The position numbers and the translations under genes are program-made. Shown here one piece after another: positions 1 through 10,218 of a DNA stretch of 64,000 nt. How positions within the stretch are numbered: position 1 is the stretch's first letter; each line of letters opens with the position of its first letter. The notes beneath the pieces are model-generated. The model made no database searches and was not told the origin of the DNA. It saw only the letters and a list, made by a program, of their open reading frames with translations. The DNA comes from Euglena gracilis (taxonomy: Eukaryota; Euglenida; Euglenophyceae; Euglenales), in assembly GCA_039621445.1 (NCBI GenBank), contig CP154954.1:64500891-64564890 (forward strand), in the 5' to 3' direction.

Positions 1-21
1 CTGAAAACAGTTGTCAAAGAT

Positions 22-1190
22 TTGCTGGATTCTGGATTCAAAATCAATGTGAAAAAGTCCACCCTGCAGCCCACACAAGTGGTAACCCATCTGGGGTTTC
101 AACTGAACTTCCAGGAAGGAAAACTACAGGGGCCCCTCCAGAAAGTCAAAACCATAAAAAAGGAGCTGCGAAAAATTGTGAAAAAAGCTTACATGTCAAA
201 AAGGCAATCGGCCGCCATTTTGGGCCAAATAAGATGCAACCTAATGGCCCTGCCCTTTTTAAGGGCTTTTACAGACACCCTGGCAATTTTTTTGGTGGCA
301 AAGTCCACAGCCCCCTGGGACTCAAAACACCCCATCTCCCAGGAAATCAAAGCCCAATTAAGGGAAATAAAAATTCTGCTGGACACCTGGGAGGGCAGAC
401 CCTTCCCACAAAATGCAACCAGAGTGTTGCACTCAGACAGCAGCACCCATGCTTGGGGGGGGCTGGACATCCACACAGGAGAAATTGTGCAGGAATTTTG
501 GAGAAAAGACTCCATTTTGCAAGTCAATGTAAAGGAGCTCAGTGCAGCAATCAGCACTGTGAAAAGTTTGAGCAAACCTGGGGAAACCGTTTCCTTGTCA
601 GTGGACAACCAGGTAATTTACTTTTACCTGACAAAAGGTGGGGGCAGAAAGGACCCATTCAACAAAATGCTGAGACCATTTTTCAAGTGGTGCATCGAGC
701 ACCAAGTAAACCTCCAAGTCAACTGGGTACCTTCAAAAGAATGCCTGGCAGACCCCATCAGCAGATGGGAAATGGACAGGGGGGATTATTCTTTAGACCC
801 CCAACTTTTTCAATGGCTCAGACAGCAGTTCAAAAAATTCATAAATCTGGAAACAGACTTGTTTGCCTCCGAAGGCAACAAAAAACTGCCCAATTTTGTG
901 GCCAGGTGGCCCCACTGGGATGCCACAGCAGTAAATGCATTGCAATGTCATCTGGACAACATGGGGGATCTTTATGCAAACCTCCCGTGGTCAATAATTC
1001 ACCAATATCTACCCAGGTTGAAAATGTTTGCCCAGACCAAAGTTTTGATGGTCACACCCTACTGGGATTCAGCCACCTGGTGGCCCCAAGTAATAAAAAT
1101 GAAAGTTCCAGGGACCCCCTGCCTGAAAATCACCCCCTACAAGGGCATGTTCACCAACTGCAGGGGAGAACAAATGCCACCCCCCAGGTG
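22..1190 (+). pseudogene. DIRS RT C-terminus, RNase H and Dam-like methyltransferase domain
   Basis: The frame is open from the window edge to 1287, but homology to the other DIRS copies leaves this frame near 1185-1190, beside a C run. Residues 1-70 are the RT thumb/connection (HLGFQLNF, then a Lys-rich helix). RNase H follows, with the Asp in LHSDSSTHAWGG, the Glu in VKELSAA and the Asp in SVDNQ. After the RNase H tail (RWEMDR) comes a segment beginning TDLFASEGNKK and containing YANLPW, the equivalent of the NPPW motif of phage-type N6-adenine methyltransferases. Here the first Pro is Leu, so catalysis is doubtful. Such a domain between RNase H and recombinase is known in DIRS elements. 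Its role there is not established. Confidence 0.75.
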
Positions 1191-2110
1191 GCCCCTGGTT
1201 TGCATGATTTGCTCAGGCAAATTTTGGAGGGGAAACAAATTCAGGTTAAGACCATTAACGGTTTCCTGGGGAGAAACCCCAGTTTAAAGCGTTATCAGAG
1301 TGCTTTTGCACTTCTGTGGGTCATTTTGGAACACATGGGGTTGCCCCCCCCTGAAGCCACCACAGGCCAAGTGGCTGACGCTTTAATTCAATTATTCCAG
1401 TTTTCCAAGGCCCAAGCCCGTAATGCCTACAGTGCTATGCTTTTGATTCCTGGGTTTGGTGGGCTGAGATTCCACACCCTGCTGACCCCCTACAAGAGGC
1501 TTTGGAACCAAAATCTTGAGAAGTATGGGGCATTTTGGGATCCCCTCCCAATCCTCCTGGGGCTGGCAAAGGCGCCTATGCCCACTGATATTTGTACATT
1601 GCGTACACAACTTATTTTTTGCTCACGAATCCTCTGTTTATACCGATCCTCCGACTTATCGCAAGTCAAGCGAACCACCAGTGTGTTGGGTAGGGCACCC
1701 TACGTCAAGATTAAGCGTAAAGGACAGAAATTCCATAAGTGGGAAAGGGTTGTGTCCATTCCCCAATGTCCCCAAATCAGCCCCTTTCATTTAATGATGT
1801 GCTATGTGGCTGCTACACGTTTATTCGTGAGACCAGGGGGTCCCCTCCTTATTTCCTTAAAACCCCCCTTCAGGGCCATAAGTGCAGACACCATTGCTTC
1901 CATCACAAAAGACTTTTTGACCAAGCATGGGGTACCCCCCCCCAGGTGTGGAGGGCCCACTCCACCAGAGGGGCAGGAGTTGGTTTACTCAAAAAATTTG
2001 GCCTTTCTGCCCAAGAAGTTTGTTAAATTGGTCAGTGGAGGGGTGGAGGCCTTTACAGCCCACTATCAACGACTTGGTGCCCAAGGTGCCCTGGAAAATG
2101 CCCTGGCCCC
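1191..2110 (+). pseudogene. DIRS tyrosine recombinase, frame-broken
   Basis: This enzyme would integrate the circular DIRS DNA by site-specific recombination. The N-terminal helical part (SAFALLWVILEHMGL, then RNAYSAMLLIPGF) precedes the catalytic core. The first catalytic Arg is in LYRSSDL (codon 1644-1646). The HxxR box is AHSTRGAG (His 1958-1960, Arg 1967-1969). The nucleophile Tyr is in FTAHYQRL (2064-2066). The HxxR box is in a different frame from both the Arg and the Tyr boxes, and a run of nine C lies just upstream (1934-1942), so at least two one-base shifts separate the boxes. All four catalytic positions are present in the DNA. The identification is firm; whether the product is functional is not. 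Confidence 0.8.
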
Positions 2111-2154
2111 CCTAATTTCAGTGCACAATCTGGCCTCACAAGGGCAAAGTGCGG

Positions 2155-2238
2155 AGCCCGAGGTGTCTCGTACTCCCTCGAGGAAAACCGACCAGGGAGG
2201 AAGGGATACCGAGGGCGAAGCACAAAGACCTTGTGAGC
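2155..2238 (+). repeat. DIRS-1 internal complementary region
   Basis: The stretch running through CTCGTACTCCCTCGAGG and GGGCGAAGCACAAAGACC is the reverse complement of the right terminus at 2461-2533 with few mismatches. In DIRS elements this region bridges the two ends during circle formation. Its left part (GTGCGGAGCCCGAG) would pair with the missing left terminus and matches the corresponding part of DIRS-2. Confidence 0.8.
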
Positions 2239-2460
2239 CCGACCCCCCCCACCCGTAAAAGAAAATTTGTGTTCAAAAGCTCTCGGTCAGACAGTGGGGG
2301 CCAGGGGGGGAGAGGGGGGGGACCCCCCCAGGGGCAAGAAGCCACGTCGCCAAGTCGGAGCAGCATCGTCAGCCAACTCCGGCGAGGCGGCACTAAGCAG
2401 GGACTCCTAACCCAGCGAACAAGAACAATCCAAACAACACCGCCGGCGAGCAAGGCATGG

Positions 2461-2533
2461 CCCCACAAGGTCTTTGTGCTTCGCCCTCGGTGTCCCTTCC
2501 TCCCTGGTCGGTTTTCCTCGAGGGAGTACGAGG
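2461..2533 (+). repeat. DIRS-1 right terminus
   Basis: The right end of the element, complementary to 2155-2238, stops at GGGAGTACGAG. A diverged copy of the same terminus, with related upstream sequence, is at 60741-60872. Sequence 2262-2460, between recombinase and terminus, holds no convincing gene, only G-rich and Arg/Ser-coding sequence. Confidence 0.75.
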
Positions 2534-3172
2534 GCCGGGGAGGCTTTAGTGCCTCATTTCCCTGGAGTTGGCCGGTCTTAATCGCCCTTCGGGAGGAGTG
2601 CTGCTTCTGTTTATCTTGACGACAGAACCTGAGTGTCTCGCAACCCCCCGGGGGAGAACCGAGAGGGAGGAAGGCGAGGGCGAAGCACAAACACACTGCT
2701 GAATCCCGACAGGGGGTGACCATCATAACTTTGGTCTTTTTAAAAAAGTTTCAATCTGAAACACCGACCAGGGGAGGTTGACATATCCATCTCCTGGGTT
2801 GTTCAGGGGGCATCATGGTGCATCCGCTGCCGAAGGCTCCGAGTCGGATAACAAAGCTGGGCAGCTTTTTTTCCCGTGTGAGTCAAATAAATATGTTTTC
2901 AGTTGACTCTAACGAAGTTCTGTTGAAGCCAAAGACACGGTTGGGAGTCCAGTTGTAATACACCCTGTCCATTTCCCATCTGCAGATGGAGTCTGACAGG
3001 CATTTGTTTGAATACAACCATTTCACTTGAATATTTATGTTGTGCTCCATGCACCATTTGAAAGAGGGTCGCAGGATTCTGTTCAAGTGGTCATTTCTTC
3101 ACCGAATTTTTCAGGTCACAGAAAATTACCTTATTGCCCACTAAAAAGGACCCAGTTTCTCCTACTTTGCTT
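2534..3172. mobile_element. DIRS debris between DIRS-1 and DIRS-2
   Basis: No gene is visible. 2620-2700 repeats the GGGCGAAGCACAAAC signature of a DIRS complementary region. 2883-3086 on the minus strand is an RNase H tail. The rest (2720-2880 and 3087-3172) shows nothing recognisable. I read this as fragments of older DIRS copies. Confidence 0.5.
2883..3086 (-). pseudogene. DIRS RNase H tail remnant
   Basis: Sixty-seven codons read FKWCMEHNINIQVKW and then CRWEMDR, matching the FKWCIEHQVNLQVNW and RWEMDR segment of DIRS-1 on the opposite strand. No other domain adjoins it, so it is an isolated fragment of an inverted DIRS copy. Confidence 0.65.
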
Positions 3173-3303
3173 AGACCATTCGGGCTCCGCACTGCGAGAT
3201 GGTGAGGTCCTGCTTTCCTTGCCGGCTGTTCTGTTCTGGTGTGTTTGTGCGTGCGCGGGGGGGGGGGGGTGCTTCTTACTGCTTTTTGTTGCCGGAGTTG
3301 GCT
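3173..3303 (+). repeat. DIRS-2 left inverted terminal repeat
   Basis: About 110 bases from 3192 onward, including CCTTGCCGGCTGTTCTG and GTTTGTGCGTGCGCGG, are the inverse of 24251-24351. A G run of variable length lies inside. The same terminus heads DIRS-4 (60946-61085) and, inverted, DIRS-3 (28320-28420). Bases 3304-3533 form the leader, where a CTTCGA..TCAAGGAG..AAGAA..TCGAGTTCACCTGGAAT motif occurs twice (about 3316-3366 and 3436-3486). Confidence 0.8.
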
Positions 3304-3540
3304 GATTCTTAATTCTGCCCTTCGACCTCAAGGAGAAAGAATTTACTTCTACGAGTTCACCTGGAAATAAGTACAAGAACTATTACATTCATTGAAGACC
3401 GTCAACTTTTCAACTGGTGGATCAAACTTTTTGCTGACCTTCGACTTCAAGGAGGAAGAACCCAACTCTTCGAGTTCACCTGGAATTCTCCCAGAATATT
3501 TCAAATACGAAGACAAGCCACAACTGGACTTCCATGAGGA

Positions 3541-5530
3541 ATGAGCTGCAAAGAAATTCAGACTGCCAAGAAGAGCTTCAACGAACTTTCAAGAAGACAG
3601 CTGAAGCTGGGGAAGGTGGACACACAGCAGCAGCTGCAGAAGCTGATGAGGCGGCAGCAGCACGTCAGTCCGTGGCCATCGCAACACCCCCACCCCCCAG
3701 CACATCCAAAGTTTCAAATCCCCCCACTCAAAATGATGGCCATGGACCATGGACAACGGTGGTCAGAAAGAGAAGACAGAGGGGGACTACCATCACAGGT
3801 CCAACAGATTCCACCCCCTTTTCTCAATTCCTCCCCTTCCAGGGGAGAAAGCAAAGGCTATGGCAGCCTCTCAAGAAATATCAGGAATCCAAAGGATTCA
3901 AATCAAAATGAAGGCTATGGCAGCCATCCTTCAACAGGGCCTGGGGTCCAGAATTATGGCTATGGCAGCTATCATCCAAGAGGGCAGGGTGCCAAGATGC
4001 AAGGCTATGGCAGCCTGTATCCCAAACTGGGAAGGTCACACTGGGGAAAGGTATGTCCAACTTACCCCACAGCTCTCTCAAACAAAAACCCCTCAGGAGC
4101 TGCCCATCTGAGCAAGCAGCACCGCCTTCAGGGGAAGGCCAATGGAGGCCATTATATCCAAGAGGCCAATGGAGGCCCGGGCCAAAATATCAAGGCCAAT
4201 GGATGCCATTTCAATCTAAATCAGATGGCCATTGGAGGCCAATGCAGTCAAGACCACAGCCCTTGGGGGGGAGACCCAAGATTGGCTACACCAGGGCCCC
4301 CCCAGAAGATACTCAGCCCACACCCCCCAGCTGTATATGTACCTCCCCACTGCAGAAACAGACCTTCCCCCATCTTTCAAAAACAGGGGGAAAGCCTGTC
4401 TTTGAGCACCCCTATGGCAGTGCCAGAGGTGACCCCAGTGATGGGGCATCCAGAGAGAACCCCAGTGATGGGGCAGCCAGGGGGAAGGACCCCAGTGATG
4501 GGGCCTGTGGAATCCCCAGACACATTGCACCCAGGGGTGCCCCCTTTCAGAGCCCTGCAGGCCAGCATCCCCCATTCCCCATTGGGAAAAGGCAGGTGCC
4601 AGCAGAGAGGTATTAAACCTGATAAGGGAAGGGGTCATGGCAGATCTTCCCCTCCCCCCTCTAATGTCCTTAAAAGTTCCCTTCAAAACCCCCCAGGAAG
4701 TAATGACTGCCCAAAAAATTATGAGAGAATACGAATGTACAGGGGCAAAAAGGCAAGTCCCCCAAGAGGAGGCAAAACATTTTGTCCCTTACTTCATCAT
4801 TTCCAAAAAAGAAGGGAAAAGGCAAAGGAAAGACTGATTTCAGATTGTCGACAGTTAAATCACTATTTCAACCCCCAGAAGTTCAGATTGGAACACATGG
4901 GAAACATTTTCCCATACCTAAGAAAAGGATGGTTTTGTGGAAAGATCGATCTGACAGATGCTTATTTTCACCTAAAACTGCACATCAGCCTAGAAAAACA
5001 TGTCCGCATGCAAGTGGGGGGGGAAACTTGGCAGTTTCAAGCTGCATTCTTTGGTATAAGCAGCCTGCCACAGAAAGTTATAACACTCATGAGAGTCTGG
5101 GAAAGAAAGTGGAGAAAGGAAGGAAAGGTAGTTTTCATCTACCTGGACGACATTTTGCTGTTAGCCCCCAGCAGAAAGACAGCAGCCCAGCATTTGGCAG
5201 AAATAAAGAGGGACCTTTTACTGGCAGGTTTCAGATTAAACCGCCCCAAATCTTGTCTGGAACCCACACAGGAGATAAAACATTTGGGCCAGTGGATCAA
5301 TTTGAAAAAAGGCCAATTAAAAATTCCTCAGGAAAAACTGAAATCCCTAAGAAAGGAGCTGGGTAAAGCGCTCACAGCACAAAAAATGAGCTGCAGAAAA
5401 CTCAGTTCTATTGTTGGACAAGTCAGAAGCTATTCATTTTCAATGCCATTTCTCAGAATTCTGACAGATCAACTTTGCAAAATGGTGGATTTGCACACAA
5501 ATTGGGGTTGGGATCACACCCTAACCATTC
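3541..5530 (+). CDS. DIRS-2 Gag-like protein fused to reverse transcriptase (interrupted)
   Basis: One frame stays open from ATG 3541 into the inserted LTR. Residues 1 to about 400 are low-complexity: four GYGS units (about 100-165), NGGH/NGCH units, then TPVMG units (about 285-320). The RT follows: DCRQLNHYF, KIDLTDAYFHL, WQFQAAFFGISSLPQ and the catalytic YLDD at 5140-5151, then the thumb (IKHLGQWIN). The frame is cut at DHTLTI and continues at 22145. Near the start a second frame (ATG 3534, to 3911) carries a WTTVVRKRR motif also found in DIRS-3, so the true N-terminus may involve a frameshift. Gag and RT in a single frame, and the prion-like composition of Gag, are worth noting. Confidence 0.8.
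5526..5530. repeat. Target-site duplication CATTC, left copy
   Basis: CATTC immediately precedes the LTR start TGTGTACC and is repeated at 22140-22144, directly after the second LTR. Five bases is the usual length for Ty3/Gypsy integrases. Confidence 0.88.
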
Positions 5531-5846
5531 TGTGTACCAGGCGTATGCTTCTGTCCCCTTCCGTTGAGGAAGTTAGGATGGAAGCAGATCCTATTAGGAT
5601 CTCCTAATGGGTGCCCGCTTCTCTCTCCACAGGTGGTATTCTTCTTATACCTTTTCCTTCCTTTTCCTTGGACCGGACTTGTATTTCCAGTCCGTCCTCC
5701 CTACATTGCTCCGTGCTTTGCTTCTTGGGAAGTGGGAAAAGGGTTTTTACTGTTACTCTGATTTTCAGTTCCCAAGTAGGTGCGCCAAGGCGAAATCGAA
5801 GGCTTTTGGGAATTGGGAAAGGGGAATTGGGAATCAGACGTACACT
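5531..5846 (+). repeat. 5' LTR of giant Gypsy A
   Basis: 316 bp, starting TGTGTACC and ending GTACACT, so its ends are imperfect inverted repeats. The 3' LTR at 21824-22139 has the same length with about three substitutions. It contains a CTCCACAGGTGGTATTCTTC segment that is also conserved in the LTRs of element B. I do not see a convincing TATA box. Confidence 0.9.
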
Positions 5847-6000
5847 TGGTAGCAGATTAGGTTACGATCCTACACATACTTCACAGAAAGAAAAGCTACC
5901 AGGTTTTACACTTGGTAGCAGATTAGGTCACGATCCTACACATACAGCCCATACAGAAAGAAACGCTATCAAGTATTACACTTGGTAGCAGATTGGTTCG
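5842..6000 (+). repeat. Leader repeats, three primer-site-like units
   Basis: The block ACACTTGGTAGCAGATT, followed by a CGATCCTAC core, occurs three times. Its TGGTAGCAG copies start at 5847, 5913 and 5983, giving periods of about 66 and 70 bp. The first is the primer-binding site itself. In element B I see one unit only. The rest of the leader to 6196 holds no ORF. Confidence 0.7.
5847..5856 (+). other. Primer-binding site of element A
   Basis: TGGTAGCAGA directly abuts the LTR end. It is complementary to a tRNA 3' end reading UCUGCUACCA, which fits initiator-methionine tRNAs that begin AGCAGA. The match covers about ten bases. Element B has the same ten bases next to its 5' LTR. Confidence 0.7.
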
Positions 6001-6196
6001 ATCCTACGCTGACTGGCAGCGGAGAGCCCCTGCACCGTTATTACACGGTCGCAGCGTCAGCTCCCGGCTTCTAGTCAACGTCTAAGCAGACGAGCAGGCT
6101 CCGGAAGGTTCTGTACGGTATTACCCGTTACAGCCCCTCTGGTGCCAGCACAACTGCTTAGTTTTGTGGGTTTTTGCTGTTTTTGTCGTCAGAAAG

Positions 6197-9100
6197 ATGC
6201 AAAGCACAGGCCCCAACCATCAATTCAACTATGCCTTATTACAGGCATCATTGCAAGACATTGACCAAGAAACTGGGGATTGGAAGCTTTTATGTGAAAA
6301 TGCTTCCAGTTCCCACGCCGATGAGGCACAATTGATTCAATTGTCACAATTGCAACACTTGTCATCATTGACAGTGGTCGGCGATGAGCCCTCCACATCA
6401 TTGGCTTCAGAGGCTAATACGGCCTCTTCCGCACTCACCTTGCCACAACGGGGGTATTCGCCTCTGTCTGCGGCAATGGTGCAGCTGCACACACCGGAGA
6501 GACCCGTGGTGATTCCGCCACCGGGCTTCTCTGGTGATGGTGGGTTGGAAACCCCGTGTTTCTTTCAACCACCACCCGCTCTTCCACCGGCAAGCCCTTA
6601 CAGAGCTTTGCCACCACCCCCCGATATCGGGTGCTATCCCGCACTACCTTGGCAACCGGAGACTCGCCTCGTGGTGCCGGAATTCTCCGGTACATCCCAA
6701 CCCATGGATGACTATGGGAAGGGCACTGGTGAGCTCCTCACTGCTGAGGATGTGCAGGATATTGTTGCTCGGCTTCCAGGGGATCACCCCCTTGTGAGGC
6801 AGTTCAACCATGTGCAACAATGCGTTGCAGAGTGTGCAACCGCATTGAACAAAGTGCTTCAGTTTGATGAGGACAACCAGAAACATGTCTTCACCAAGCT
6901 GGAACACTGCTGGAATTACTTGCAGGAAGTTGGCAGATATTGCCAGAGGAACTTCGAAAGTGCGGGTATTGACCTTGCAAACTTTCGGGAAACCTTTGAC
7001 AGAATATGCCAACAGCTCCCGCAAAACTTCCGGCAAATTAGTGAATGCATGCATGAAGCGGAAACGCGGAATGACTCCAAGTTTCTGCACTTGCATGGCT
7101 CACTACAACAGTTATCGGGACAAATGGAGTCCTGTTCATCTGCGTTGTTGCATCTGCAACAACAGTTGCATGCACGAGATTCCTCGTCTGCAACATCCAG
7201 CAGTGGTGGATTTGTGTCTATGGACCATTTCACCACATTGTCCGCAACTTTCCATGAATCGCAACACCGCATTATGCAGTTGTGCGATGAAACGGAAAAG
7301 TTTCGGCAATTCCAGTCACAAGCCAACGAGAATTTTGCTCCCCACACGTATGTGCGGCAGTTGGAGGAGCGACTTTCCCGTTTGGAGCAGAAAACCTGCT
7401 ATTGTGACGCGAATCGGGTTGGATTATCCAATCTGAGCGCGAAAGTCGCGGAAATGGCACAACGGCAGGATTCCCTGCAGTTGCAGTTGCAATCCGACAT
7501 TGGCGGGATTAACTCAGCCATTGCGGGTTTGCAACAAAGCTATTCCGCACTTTCCCACCGAGTTCCGGACATTAGCGGCATTCAGACTGCTATTGGAGAA
7601 CTCCAGACCCGGTATGCATCGGTGTCTATTAAATTACCGAAATGCAGTCTCTACCTGCAGGTTCCAGTTCTCGGATTACCGAGAACCCTGATTTCCAGGC
7701 ATTTTATGACAAAATGCTCACTAACAATCAGGAAACCTTGCAAGATTTCTGCAACAGCCTATTACGGCTTGAGGAATCGGTGAATCGGAATGCCCGATCC
7801 ACGCAAAGTGAGATTACCAGGTTGGATGAGCGAATTTCCGCGTTGTTGGATAACCCACAACCTGGAAATTTGCCCATGGGTACCACAACCGTGTTGTCGG
7901 ATAACCCTGCACCGGTTGCACCCACCACCACACCAACCAAGATGACATCACCTTTGCAGATTCTCTCAAATGCTGTAAAAGCATTAATGGGACAACTCCA
8001 ATTATTGGATAAGTCTCACGGAGAACTTGTCCAAGATGTTACCGGAATTTCCGAAAGGATTCCGCACTTGGATGACTTTTCCCGTTACCGTAAGCGTATT
8101 CGCGCTTTGGAGGATGAAGTTGACCGTATTTGCGGCCAACTCCAACTCGTTGAGCATTTGGAGCAAAGTGTGCATGACTTGTCTGTGGGTTTGGATAATG
8201 TGTCCAACCAACAGCGGGTTTCACACCGCAATTCGGCAGTATGCATTGCCGAAGATGCGCCAGATGCTCCAGATTCGCGTTTCCACAACCCGAATCTGGG
8301 TGCACATGCACCACCACCACCCGTGTCCCGAGTGTCACAATCCGCGATTCCGCGAATTGTGCCACCATTGGCCTTGCCCACAACTCAAAACCAGTTTTCG
8401 GATGAATTTCCCATTACGGGAACCGAATTTTCGGAAAACACGGCGATTCCGCCAAGTCTCCACCAAGAAATACATCATTCCATGCTTGTGCGTGGAATGA
8501 GCCAAACCCGTACACCGGGAGTGGGTCACATGTTGCATGCGCGACATACTCCCACACCGGAGTGTCCCCCTATTACGGGTGACCAACAGGGTTTGCGACC
8601 GGATTTCCGGTACCAGGATTCACCTTCACCAGAAATTTCGCGATTCCGACAAGAATCCGGAAAGGATACGCTTGGTGCTCGAGCGTACCCGGGCCCGAAT
8701 CCACGGAATACCACCGAGGGCCAACGGGTTTTTCAGAAAGACTTCAAGGGCACCATCGCAATCGCGAATAAGGTGAAACCCCAATGGGACGGTGATCCAA
8801 CCACATGGAGACAGTTTTTTCGGGACTGGGAGTACTACTGGGCATTGAAAGGGCCAACCCAGGACACAAACCCGGAGGTGATCAAGATGGAATTCATCGA
8901 TTGCCTCCCTAGGGATGAGAAGGAGCGCGCGCGACAACTCGTCATTCGCTACCGCGTTTCCTTTGATGACCTGGTGGAGCAATACGCTTCCACCAGTTCA
9001 AGTTTGGTCGCTAGGATTACCCTGGAGACCAAGTGGCGGCAATGCGCCCCACCCGATCGCAAATGGAAGTCCATTGACCTTTGGTATGCCAAATGGTTAG

Positions 9101-10173
9101 GACTTGCTGCTGAAGTGGATGAACTCAGTGAAAAGCAAATGCGCGAACAGTTTGACGCTGTTCTCATGCATTTCACGCCTAGCCTCATCAAGGATATCCA
9201 TCGTGAGGAGTTGGCGGGTAATGCAATGACTCTTGACCAACGCTGGAACTACGTTTCCAAGCAATTGAAGCTATCACAGCTTCTTGGTCAGATTCAGTCC
9301 GCGTATACCGCACACCCAACCGCAGGATTACCGGCTGGTTCGGTGAACGCATTGCAAAAATCACCGGTTTCACCCACTTCACCAACCACGGGATCGAAAA
9401 CGCGATACCCGCGTTCTTCGGACCAAGCCACGGATAAAGTGTGCTTTTTGTGCACAAAACCGGGCCATATGTCTCGGGAGTGCCCTAATCCTGAAGCGCG
9501 AAAGCGTATTCAGAGTCCGCTGGGCTCGACCTCATCACGAGGTTCGGGTTACTCCGCGGTTTCACGCAAATCGGGCAATTCACGGTCATCGGGTCCCCGT
9601 TCCGGTGGTATTAGCCCCCGGATCCCGTTCCGCGATGAGCGGAAACACGGTACCCCTCGGGGTAGGTCACCCGGTGCCCCGGCCAAGAAGCGTGATTCTC
9701 ATCGCGAGACATCGCGATCGCGTTCGCGAAGCGGATCATCTTCTTCGCGATCCTCATCGGGAAAACCCCGATACACCGGTCATGGTCGACGGGATACCCG
9801 GTCACCACGACGGTTTGACGGGAAATCGGGAAACCGATCCCCCCGTTATCCAGATTCGCGACACAAATCTCGGTGTTCGCTTTGTGGATCGAGTGATCAC
9901 CACTCATCCAAATGTCCGCGTTCTCGTTCTCCCCGCCCTGGCCAACGTCATCGCGGTATGAATCGCGGTGACAAGGGTCACTCCTCCAACCGCCATAAAG
10001 TCGGTTTCAAGATATCTTGTTTGGAGGATGACACCCCGGCTTCGGGCAGGGAGGGGGATGAGACCACGGATACCGATTTCGACGAGGCCCGCATGGCGGT
10101 GCGCACGTTGAAATCCGTTTATACCTCTAAAAGGCCCATAGCCGGCTATTCGGCCGGTTCGGACCTGGAGTAG
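6197..10173 (+). CDS. gag: Gag of giant Gypsy A (one frame change near 7640)
   Basis: Structural protein that would package the RNA. ATG 6197 is chosen because MQSTGPN is conserved in element B (MQSTSPN); the open frame begins slightly earlier. The N-terminal part is Pro-rich. A long coiled-coil region follows (roughly 6780-8200, with heptad-like patterns such as LEERLSRLEQK). The capsid-like segment around 8740-9300 includes WDGDPTTWRQFFRDWEYYW. Two CX2CX4HX4C zinc knuckles occur (CFLCTKPGHMSREC, then CSLCGSSDHHSSKC) on either side of an Arg/Ser-rich tract. The frame changes between about 7620 and 7645. Element B is continuous there, so this is a one-base error or mutation in A. The stop is TAG at 10171-10173 and pol starts 45 bases later. 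Confidence 0.85.
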
Positions 10174-10218
10174 GGGAGCCCGAGGTCCGAGGGCACGGAC
10201 CTCTGGGCTGATGAACAG

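Larger units (their letters stand above)
1..2533 (+). mobile_element. DIRS-type retrotransposon DIRS-1, 3' part
   Basis: The element enters from the left window edge. It reads in order: end of the RT, RNase H, adenine-methyltransferase-like domain, tyrosine recombinase, internal complementary region (2155-2238) and right terminus (2461-2533). The last two are reverse complements of each other, the hallmark of DIRS elements, which replicate through a circular intermediate and lack an integrase. The 5' terminus and first half of the RT lie outside the window. One-base frame breaks near C runs at about 1185 and 1934-1942 make this copy non-autonomous unless they are sequencing errors. Confidence 0.85.

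Noticed and set aside
5611-5988. Short open frames inside the LTRs of element A
   Set aside because: Frames in the LTR shift between the two LTR copies and are not conserved in element B.
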